DNA of 14,716 nt from CAZVXI01 sp964631295 (GTDB lineage Bacteria > Planctomycetota > Phycisphaerae > Phycisphaerales > SM1A02): NCBI GenBank assembly GCA_964631295.1, contig CAZVXI010000071.1, positions 1-14,716 on the forward strand, in the 5' to 3' direction. The notes below the pieces were generated by a model that was not told the DNA's origin, did not search any database, and saw only the letters and a list, made by a program, of their open reading frames with translations. This document shows, one piece after another, positions 7,420 through 13,919 of this stretch (within the stretch, counting starts at the first letter, position 1; every line of letters begins with the position of its first letter). The translations under genes were made by a program, and so were the position numbers.

Positions 7420-10400
7420 CAGTGTTTTGCTCCTTCGCCATGCCCGTCAGACGAGTGGCCGTGGCCATGCTCCTGAGCATCAACCTTGGAGCCTTTCTCC
7501 GATGGATTCCAGATTCGCGCGAGGTACTTGGTTCGCGGGTCGGTGTTGAGTTCCTGAAGCAGCATGTACGCACGCGGGTTCTTCTGCATGCCGCTGACCT
7601 TGCTTGACTTGTCTTCGAGATCGCCGAACTCAATCGCCTGCGTCGGGCAGGCCTGCTGGCAGGCCGTCTTGATGCGGCCATCCGCGACGCGTGTCTTTTC
7701 AGGCCGAACGTTCGGATCCTGCTTGACGAACTCGTTCTTGGCTTCGATCTTCGCTTCCTGGATACGTTGCACGCAGTACGTGCATTTTTCCATCACGCCG
7801 CGAACACGCACGGTCACTTCCGGGTTCAACTGCATCTGCTGAAGCGGGTCGGATGCTGCCTGCTCACGTGTGTAGTACTCCGGCTCGACCTGCAACAACG
7901 TGCTGGGCTGCTCGCGATACGGAGCACGGCGGCGATAGTCGAAGTAGTTGAACCGGCGCACCTTGTACGGGCAGTTGTTGGAGCAGTACCGCGTGCCGAT
8001 GCAGCGGTTATAGACCATAACGTTCAGGCCATCGGAATCGTGAACTGTTGCCGCGACCGGACAGACCTGTTCGCACGGCGCATTCTCACAGTGGACGCAC
8101 ATGACCGGTTGCATGGCAACAGTCTTGACCTTCGTGCCATCAGGCTTGCCGGCGTCGTCCTTCCCGAACGTGAAGTAGCGGTCGATCCGCAGCCAGTGCA
8201 TCTCCCGACTCTTGCGGACCTGCTCTTTCCCGACAATCGGGATGTTGTTCTCTGCCTGGCATGCAACGACGCAGGCACTGCACCCGATGCATGTGTTGAG
8301 GTCGACCGACATACCCCAACGGTAATGGGCTCCCTCGAGGTTGCTTTCTTCAAACAGCGACAGAGAGTGCGGCACGTGCACCTTATGCTTGATCGCTTCG
8401 GGGTGGGCCTTGTAGTCGTCGAGTTCTGCCTCGCGCACGATGGTCGGCACGCGCTGCGCCATGCCCTTGCCGCCAACCGAATCAATCGCATGGTGATCCT
8501 GCGTGAGTGCGAGCTGATGCGTGCCGGTGGCCTTCGTTGCATTGGCGCCGCAGGCGAACCCCATGGTGTTGATGGTGCGCAGGGTGTATGTGTTGAAGCC
8601 GGCATCGGTCGCGATGCGCGAGCGATCGCCGAGCGCGCCTTCGATTTCCCGGCCGAACCCGAGTGGCAGGACAACCGCGTTGCTGTGCATGCCGGGCACG
8701 ACGAGCACGGGGATCGGCAGCGACGCATTGCCCGCTGCAAGATTGATCATGCCTTCCGTGTCGACTTCGAGTCGCTCGGCAAGTTCCGGGCTGATCAACG
8801 CTGCGTTATCCCACGTGAGCTTCGTGATCGGGTCAGGCGTTTCCTGAAGCCAGCCGTTGTTGGCAAAGCGGCCGTCAAACACGCAAGCGTCCGGCCGGAA
8901 GATGATGTCGAGACCGTCGCGCGTCAGGCCGGCCCACCACGTTGCGAGTGTGGTGCCGACCGCGGCAACGTTTGACTGGTTGATGGTGCCGCTCATGCCT
9001 CCATCGCTGCTGCCGGTCACGAAGCCGTCATGCAGCGCCTGCTGCCACTGCCGCTCGAAGTTGCCCGAGCCGTGCATATCGCGGAACGTGCGCTGCACAA
9101 TATCACGGCTCTCGGTGACGCCATCGTCCATGAACGCGGCAAGCAGTTCGGTCATCGTCTTGCCTGCGAACAGCGGCTCGATAAGCGGCTGGCCGAGCAG
9201 GATCGTGCCGTTTGCAGCACGTCCGTCGCCCCACGACTCGAGGAAATGAGCACGATTGATGTGCCACGTGACCGCGTCGTGCTGCGATGTCTCATCAACG
9301 TAGTCGCTCAGATGCACAACACTGGCTGCGTTGCTCAGTGCCGACGCGAAGTCAAGGTCGGCCGGCGCGTTGTACACCGGGTTGCCGCCGAGGATCAGCA
9401 GCGTGTCGATCTCATTGTTGTTCAGCGCGCTGGCGACTTCAGCAATGCTTCCATCTGCGCCGCCTGCGGGGACATACCTGACGGTCTGCCCGGCGTTGCC
9501 GAGCGCTGCGTTGATCGCTGCGACGAGGCAGTGGACTTCTGCTGGCTGCCCATCGCCGGCCACGACGATTGACGAACCGCGATGATTGCGAAGGTCGCTG
9601 ATCGCGTGGGCGAGATTGGCCTTGAGATCGTCAGAGAGTGCTGCATCCGCTTCGGGTGCATTGGCAAGCGCGTTGCCGCCGACGACGCCGAGAGCAGAAG
9701 CGATCTTCGCTGTGATGATGGCAATGTCCGACGGACGTACCGGCACGCGATCATCTGCGTTGCTGCCGGTAAGCGACAACCCGCTCTCGTAGCAATACAT
9801 GCGGCTCATCGTGTGGTCGGAACTGTCGACACCGCGTCGGCTGTCAGCGAAGCCGCGTGCCTGCGCGATTTTTGCCGGCGAACCGACGAGCAGTTCCGCA
9901 TCAAGCGAAACGATGCACTGCGCTTGCGCAAGGTCGTACACGGGTCGCATCGGCGCGCCGAGCGCCATCTGCAGGCCGGCCACCACTGCGCCATCACCGG
10001 CTGGTTCGTACTCGTACCACTTGAGATCTGCAAAGTCTGCCGCGAGGCGGTTGCGCATCCATTGCACGCTTGGCGAACTTGTTGCCTCTGCGAGGATGGC
10101 AATGCCGCTGCCTTCGCGATTGCGAATCGCGGTGCGCTGCCGCTTCGCCCATGCAGCAAACTCCGCCCAGGAAGCATCGCCGATCTCGCCGCCGGTGCGA
10201 TGGCGAATGCGGCGGGAACGGTCGGGATCGTACAGGTCGAGGATGCTCGCCTGATCCTGCATCGTCGTGGCGCCGCGGTTCTGGGATGACTCGGGGTTGC
10301 CCTCGATCTTGATCGGCCGCTGGTCGATCGCCCTCACCAGCAGCGCGCTGGCGACCCCGCCCTGCTCGCGGCAGGTGGCGTAATGCGTCGCCGCACCGGG

Positions 10401-10664
10401 GATGAAGTCCTCCGGACGCGATGCGTACGGGCGAATCTCCTCGCGAGGCCAGCGCCGGCAGCCCGCGAGCCCCATGCCGGCCAGCGCCATGGACGCGCCC
10501 ATGATCTTGAGAAAATGGCGCCGATCCGGCCCGGAGAGTTGGTCGATCGCACCGGCAGGAAACTCGCGATGCATGAACTCGCGGAACTCGTCGGTCTCCG
10601 CCAACTCATTGAGGCTTCGCCAATACTGCTTGCCGGTCTGGTTGGTGTCGCTTAGCGATGGCAT
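7419..10664 (-). CDS. actB: ACIII subunit ActB (fused molybdopterin-oxidoreductase-like and Fe-S protein, extended Tat signal)
   Basis: ActB is the large periplasmic subunit carrying the Fe-S wire of ACIII. I start it at ATG 10662-10664 (1081 residues), which overlaps the end of actA by 13 nt; the family N-terminus (YWRSLNELAETDEFREFM, 14-31) fits this start. R48-R49 in DRRHFLK and the lipobox LAGC (C69) indicate a Tat-exported lipoprotein with the extended Tat region known for this family. Residues about 75-735 form a molybdopterin-oxidoreductase-like domain; ACIII members hold no molybdenum cofactor, and no N-terminal Fe-S cysteine motif is seen. The C-terminal part has four cluster motifs: C792/795/798/802, C856/859/864/868, C888/894/898 with T891 where a fourth cysteine would be, and C961/964/1002/1006. 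That is three [4Fe-4S] and one [3Fe-4S], as in solved ACIII. The last 20 residues hold five histidines. Confidence 0.96.
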   Translation of the reverse strand: MPSLSDTNQTGKQYWRSLNELAETDEFREFMHREFPAGAIDQLSGPDRRHFLKIMGASMALAGMGLAGCRRWPREEIRPYASRPEDFIPGAATHYATCREQGGVASALLVRAIDQRPIKIEGNPESSQNRGATTMQDQASILDLYDPDRSRRIRHRTGGEIGDASWAEFAAWAKRQRTAIRNREGSGIAILAEATSSPSVQWMRNRLAADFADLKWYEYEPAGDGAVVAGLQMALGAPMRPVYDLAQAQCIVSLDAELLVGSPAKIAQARGFADSRRGVDSSDHTMSRMYCYESGLSLTGSNADDRVPVRPSDIAIITAKIASALGVVGGNALANAPEADAALSDDLKANLAHAISDLRNHRGSSIVVAGDGQPAEVHCLVAAINAALGNAGQTVRYVPAGGADGSIAEVASALNNNEIDTLLILGGNPVYNAPADLDFASALSNAASVVHLSDYVDETSQHDAVTWHINRAHFLESWGDGRAANGTILLGQPLIEPLFAGKTMTELLAAFMDDGVTESRDIVQRTFRDMHGSGNFERQWQQALHDGFVTGSSDGGMSGTINQSNVAAVGTTLATWWAGLTRDGLDIIFRPDACVFDGRFANNGWLQETPDPITKLTWDNAALISPELAERLEVDTEGMINLAAGNASLPIPVLVVPGMHSNAVVLPLGFGREIEGALGDRSRIATDAGFNTYTLRTINTMGFACGANATKATGTHQLALTQDHHAIDSVGGKGMAQRVPTIVREAELDDYKAHPEAIKHKVHVPHSLSLFEESNLEGAHYRWGMSVDLNTCIGCSACVVACQAENNIPIVGKEQVRKSREMHWLRIDRYFTFGKDDAGKPDGTKVKTVAMQPVMCVHCENAPCEQVCPVAATVHDSDGLNVMVYNRCIGTRYCSNNCPYKVRRFNYFDYRRRAPYREQPSTLLQVEPEYYTREQAASDPLQQMQLNPEVTVRVRGVMEKCTYCVQRIQEAKIEAKNEFVKQDPNVRPEKTRVADGRIKTACQQACPTQAIEFGDLEDKSSKVSGMQKNPRAYMLLQELNTDPRTKYLARIWNPSEKGSKVDAQEHGHGHSSDGHGEGAKH

Positions 10665-11320
10665 GTGGAGCAGTCGTCGTTCGGGTTGAGTTGGAGTTGT
10701 TGATTGAGTTGCTCGAAGTAGTCGAGCCGCTCCTGCTTGGTGCCCTCGAAGGTCCAGCCAAGTTCGGTAACGAGGTGCGGATCGCGCACCTTCACTTTGT
10801 AATCGTTGCGATGGCACTCGAGACACCAGCCCATGCTCAGTGTTTCATGCTGGTAGACGACTTCCATCTGGTCGATCCGGCCGTGACATTCCACGCAACT
10901 CACGCCGCGATTCACGTGCGCCGCGTGGTTGAAGTATGCGTAGCCGGGCAGATCGTGTACACGCACCCATTCCATCGAGTCGCCTGTTTCCCAACTCTTG
11001 CGCAACGGTTCGAGTTTCGCGCTGAGTTTGTGAATCTGCGCGTGGCAGTTCATGCAGGTTTGCGTGGGCGGGATGGCAGCATGTGCAGCGTGCTCCACGG
11101 TGTTGTGGCAATAGCGACAATCCATGCCAAGATCACCCGCGTGCGTCTTGTGACTGAACGGGACCGGTTGCTGCGGCGCGTAGCCGACATCAGTGGTCTG
11201 CGGACTGAACCCGTACGCCACGATGAACACGACATACAACGGTGCCAGTCCGCCACCGATCAGCGCCAACGGAAGGAGCAAATTGCTCCACTTGGGAAAG
11301 ACGAAGTGGTAGCGGCCCAT
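10652..11320 (-). CDS. actA: ACIII subunit ActA, membrane-anchored pentaheme cytochrome c
   Basis: ActA is the multiheme cytochrome of ACIII; it passes electrons from ActB toward ActE or the oxidase. The 222-residue protein has one N-terminal membrane helix (about 12-36) that anchors it with the heme domain outside. Five CxxCH motifs are present at C68-H72 (CRYCH), C89-H93 (CMNCH), C142-H146 (CVECH), C166-H170 (CLECH) and C217-H221 (CSTCH), matching the pentaheme class. Other histidines such as H57, H60, H80 and H132 could be second axial ligands. The start is ATG 11318-11320, with AAGG 8 nt upstream. It is the first gene of the operon: the next gene upstream ends 214 nt away, with a promoter-like sequence between. 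The last heme motif lies only one residue from the C-terminus. Confidence 0.96.
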   Translation of the reverse strand: MGRYHFVFPKWSNLLLPLALIGGGLAPLYVVFIVAYGFSPQTTDVGYAPQQPVPFSHKTHAGDLGMDCRYCHNTVEHAAHAAIPPTQTCMNCHAQIHKLSAKLEPLRKSWETGDSMEWVRVHDLPGYAYFNHAAHVNRGVSCVECHGRIDQMEVVYQHETLSMGWCLECHRNDYKVKVRDPHLVTELGWTFEGTKQERLDYFEQLNQQLQLNPNDDCSTCHR

Positions 11321-11353
11321 ACTTTGTGCCTTTTTTCACAAACTCAACCGGAC

Positions 11354-11381
11354 ATGCTAAGCAGCGTCCGTAAACAGTCAA
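11354..11381 (-). promoter_or_regulatory. Candidate sigma70-type promoter for the ACIII-caa3 operon
   Basis: On the minus strand TTGACT (11376-11381) is followed after 16 nt by TAGCAT (11354-11359), matching the -35 box at 5 of 6 and the -10 box at 4 of 6. The start of transcription would be near 11347, giving a leader of about 27 nt before actA. It is the best promoter-like match I see in the gap, but it was judged by eye and planctomycete promoters are poorly defined. Confidence 0.4.
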
Positions 11382-11403
11382 CCGAGCGAATACCTCCCAT
11401 CGT

Positions 11404-11424
11404 AGTTGAGAATGCGTCTCAACT
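11404..11424. promoter_or_regulatory. Dyad-symmetric element upstream of actA, possible operator
   Basis: A perfect inverted repeat has 8-bp arms AGTTGAGA (11404-11411) and TCTCAACT (11417-11424) around the 5-nt spacer ATGCG. Its centre is about 67 bp upstream of the inferred transcription start and its edge 22 bp from the -35 box, a place typical of activator sites. No T-run follows on either strand, so it is a poor intrinsic terminator for the upstream antiporter gene. The binding protein is unknown. Confidence 0.45.
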
Positions 11425-11441
11425 GCGAACAAATCTTCAGG

Positions 11442-11451
11442 CGCACGTGCG
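11442..11451. repeat. 10-bp perfect palindrome CGCACGTGCG in the actA-antiporter gap
   Basis: CGCACGTGCG reads the same on both strands. It lies 17 bp beyond the longer dyad, between the antiporter stop and actA. In GC-rich DNA such a palindrome can arise by chance. It could also be a second regulatory half-site or a hairpin core in the antiporter transcript, but there is no T-run after it. Confidence 0.25.
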
Positions 11452-11534
11452 TCAGGGTAGCGAATACAGGCAACTCGTGGGCAACACCAAGTCCCCGGGC
11501 GGTCAGTTTTTGCACGCGAAGGCATATGGGCTCG

Positions 11535-13796
11535 TCAGCGCGTCCGCCGCAACAGCCGCAGCACGGCCCCTGCATCGGGCGCATCCATAATTCCATCCAC
11601 CGCGCCGGGCACCATCAGCCGTCGGGCGATGTCGGCAAGCGTCTCGAGGTGGCCCTCACTGTCGTTGCGCGGGCTGATGACCATAAACGCCAGTCGCACC
11701 GGGTCAGGAGCATTGTCGTGGTACGCGGTCCCGTCCGGAACGCGTATGACCGCGCACAGCCGGCCTTTCACCGCGTCACTGTACGCATGCGGCACCGCCA
11801 CGCCGGGCGCGACGATCGTCGGGAACATCTGTTCGCGGTCCTCAAGTTCCTTGAGCATCTGATCACGCGGCAGATCGGGCGCAACACCCACGAGCAGATC
11901 AACACCCTGCTCGAGCAGGTCCTTGAGCCCCTCTGGTTTGATCGTCGCGACAAGTTCCGGCCGCAACGCCCGGCTGAGCGCATCGCCCCTGCGTTTGATG
12001 ACAAGCAGTCGCCGCTCGTCGGAGACTTCATCGTCGTCTGGCGGGGGGGGAGGCGTCATGTCGTCGCTCACCAGCGTGACATTGCCATTCTCCACCGAGA
12101 CCAGCGGCATCGCGACACGCGCGAATCGCCCGCCATCGTCGCGCATCGATGCATCACCTCGTGTGAGTTCTGCAGCGAGCACCGTCGGGCGAGGCAGAGC
12201 CTGCCAGACCATTCGGCCGACTTCTTCTTCATCATCGTTGTCGCGAACAACATCTGCCATGGTCGGCGGTGCCCATCGGAACACATGCTCCTCCCCCACC
12301 ACGTTTGCCCACAGCCGGCACAGTCGGACGTTGAGATCTTCATTGTCTGTCAGCGCCAGCACGTTGCCGACCTCGACAAAGTCGGGCCGATCCTGCAATG
12401 CTGCCGTATCGCGCGCATCAGCGATGAACGCGTACAACCCATCATCGCGCGCATCGCGCACGGCCCGCGCGTTCGAGTCCACAAGGATCGCCCCCACACC
12501 CGGCACGGAACTCAAAAACTGCGCAATTCGCCGGCTGAACGGATGGGCGCCGATGATCAGCCAGTCTCGTGGTTCGGGCCGCGTGACCTGCAGCCACTTC
12601 GAAAGAGGCCCCGCTGAGAACCCCTGCAACACGATCGTGGCGATGATGACCGAGTAGGTAAATGTCTCGATGAAACGTGCATCCTCCACGCCCATGTCGG
12701 TCAGGCGAATCGCGAACAGCGAAGCCATCGATGCTGCCACGATGCCGCGCGGCGCCACCCATGAGAGGAACACCTTCTCGCGCAGATTCAAGTTGAGACG
12801 CAGCGAACACAGCACCACGCTCAGCGGGCGGATGACGAGCATGACAATCGCCACGATCATCGCACCGCGCATGCCGAAGTCCTGAAACTGCGCAAACTCA
12901 AGCCGGGCCGCGAGCAGGATGAACAGCGTGCCGATGAGCAGGTCCGTCAGCTCTGCCTTGAACTGCCGCACCTGCCTGATCTTCGCCGATGGCGACAACC
13001 CGAACACAAAGCCCGCCACCGTCACCGAGAGCAGCCCCGCCTCGTTGCGCACAGCCTCAGCAGCGCCGAAGATCAGCATCGCCATCCCAAGCGCGAAGAC
13101 GTTGATCATCTCTGTCGGAACCATCTTGCGGCGGATGAGAAACGCGAGCAGCCATCCGCCCACGCCGCCGAACACCAGTCCCGCGCCAATGCGCTGCAGG
13201 AAGTTGACCGCAGCTATCTCACCCTGCGCTTCGCCGAACCACTCGAAACACAGCACCGCGATGAACACGCCGATCGGGTCGATCAGCACGCCCTCCCAGT
13301 GCAGCACGCTGTGCAGCCGCTGCGAAACCTTGATCCTCTTGAGCAGTGGTGCAATCACTGTCGGCCCGGTGACAATCACCAGCGACCCGCCGATGATCGC
13401 CTGCTGCGCGGACGCATCCCAGATGAGCCAGATCGCCGCCGCGGTGCCAAGCCAGGTCGTCAGCACGCCGAACGTCAGCAGCCGCCTGATCATCGTCGGC
13501 GCCGAGCGGTAACCGTCGACATCAAGCGTGAGCCCGCCCTCGAAGAGAATCAGCCCGACCGCCATCGCGACGATGACCCGCAGCCCGTCGCCCAGCGATT
13601 CGGGGTCAACCAACTCAATGCCAGCCCACTGCGTCAGTGGGCCGGATGGTCCAAGCACAACCCCGCCGGCGAGCAGCACCACGATGGCCGGAATATTCAG
13701 CCGCCGGGCAACGACGATGAGGATCACACCTGCCGAAATGGCGGTGACCATCGTCATCAACTGCATGTGGCTTGCATCAGTGGCAGCGAGCAGCAT
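11535..13796 (-). CDS. CPA1-type cation/proton antiporter fused to TrkA-N-like and PTS EIIA-type domains
   Basis: This is an inner-membrane cation/proton exchanger with a large cytoplasmic regulatory part. The start ATG 13794-13796 (753 residues) has AAAGGGAG upstream (GGGAG 13807-13811, 10 nt spacing); a longer TTG start at 13818-13820 is less likely. Residue numbers below use the 753-residue form. Residues about 12-400 form the exchanger, with LFEGGLTLD (84-92), TGPT (143-146) and EGVLIDP (168-174), whose D173 is the likely ion-binding carboxylate. Residues about 410-535 resemble a TrkA-N/RCK domain, but the Rossmann loop reads GAHPFS rather than GxGxxG, so dinucleotide binding is doubtful. 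A TPPPPPDDDE linker (581-590) leads to an EIIA fructose/Ntr-like domain (about 620-750) with phosphoacceptor candidate H670 (GVAVPHAYSDAV). The ion (Na+ or K+) cannot be told. E. coli EIIA-Ntr controls K+ transport by binding TrkA, so fused EIIA control is plausible. Confidence 0.92.
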   Translation of the reverse strand: MLLAATDASHMQLMTMVTAISAGVILIVVARRLNIPAIVVLLAGGVVLGPSGPLTQWAGIELVDPESLGDGLRVIVAMAVGLILFEGGLTLDVDGYRSAPTMIRRLLTFGVLTTWLGTAAAIWLIWDASAQQAIIGGSLVIVTGPTVIAPLLKRIKVSQRLHSVLHWEGVLIDPIGVFIAVLCFEWFGEAQGEIAAVNFLQRIGAGLVFGGVGGWLLAFLIRRKMVPTEMINVFALGMAMLIFGAAEAVRNEAGLLSVTVAGFVFGLSPSAKIRQVRQFKAELTDLLIGTLFILLAARLEFAQFQDFGMRGAMIVAIVMLVIRPLSVVLCSLRLNLNLREKVFLSWVAPRGIVAASMASLFAIRLTDMGVEDARFIETFTYSVIIATIVLQGFSAGPLSKWLQVTRPEPRDWLIIGAHPFSRRIAQFLSSVPGVGAILVDSNARAVRDARDDGLYAFIADARDTAALQDRPDFVEVGNVLALTDNEDLNVRLCRLWANVVGEEHVFRWAPPTMADVVRDNDDEEEVGRMVWQALPRPTVLAAELTRGDASMRDDGGRFARVAMPLVSVENGNVTLVSDDMTPPPPPDDDEVSDERRLLVIKRRGDALSRALRPELVATIKPEGLKDLLEQGVDLLVGVAPDLPRDQMLKELEDREQMFPTIVAPGVAVPHAYSDAVKGRLCAVIRVPDGTAYHDNAPDPVRLAFMVISPRNDSEGHLETLADIARRLMVPGAVDGIMDAPDAGAVLRLLRRTR
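12043..12050 (-). repeat. C8 homopolymer in the antiporter linker (G8 on the plus strand)
   Basis: Eight consecutive C residues on the coding strand encode the poly-proline linker between the RCK-like and EIIA-like domains. The reading frame is intact across it here. Such a tract can be prone to replication slippage, which would cut off the EIIA domain. Confidence 0.6.
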
Positions 13797-13815
13797 CTGC
13801 CGGGAACTCCCTTTG

Positions 13816-13827
13816 ATCAATCATGAT
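13816..13827. repeat. Left arm of a 12-bp inverted repeat in the divergent antiporter-tatD gap
   Basis: ATCAATCATGAT here is the exact reverse complement of 13908-13919, 80 nt away. This arm sits just upstream of the antiporter ribosome binding site and contains the smaller palindrome TCATGA. The pair may be binding sites for a regulator shared by the divergent genes, or chance. Confidence 0.35.
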
Positions 13828-13907
13828 CCATCAACCGCGCACGCTGCGCCACTGGAGCGGGCATTCTACAGGAGTCGGGCCGCCCGGGCGCTACCATCGG
13901 CCAGTCC

Positions 13908-13919
13908 ATCATGATTGAT
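13908..13919. repeat. Right arm of the 12-bp inverted repeat, covering the tatD start codon
   Basis: ATCATGATTGAT pairs with 13816-13827. Nine of its bases are the first three tatD codons (Met-Ile-Asp), which are constrained by the protein. This lowers the weight of the match. Confidence 0.35.

Noticed and set aside
7767..8975. 402-codon open frame on the plus strand inside actB
   Set aside because: It lies antisense to a secure gene with all cofactor motifs. Its translation is rich in Arg, His and Val without domains or membrane segments, as expected from GC-biased third positions read on the wrong strand.
7419..10664. Active molybdenum enzyme (formate or nitrate reductase type) as the function of actB
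   Set aside because: The fusion to Fe-S motifs, the extended Tat region, the missing N-terminal cluster motif and the actA/actC-F neighbours all fit ACIII, whose members carry no molybdenum cofactor.
10665..10826. Upstream extension of actB by 54 codons into actA
   Set aside because: The extra residues are Arg-rich, are an out-of-frame reading of the actA C-terminus, and are absent from the family; the conserved ActB N-terminus begins at the ATG at 10664.
11425..11534. Intrinsic terminator after the antiporter gene
   Set aside because: I found palindromes but no GC-rich hairpin followed by a T-run on the minus strand, so a terminator is not supported; read-through or Rho-dependent ending are both possible.
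12043..12050. Frameshift or pseudogene at the C8 tract
   Set aside because: The frame stays open and both flanking domains are in phase, so the gene is intact as given.
11406..12617. 403-codon open frame on the plus strand starting in the actA upstream gap
   Set aside because: Most of it is antisense to the antiporter's regulatory domains. The start region overlaps the dyad, but there is no clear ribosome binding site and the protein has no recognisable pattern.
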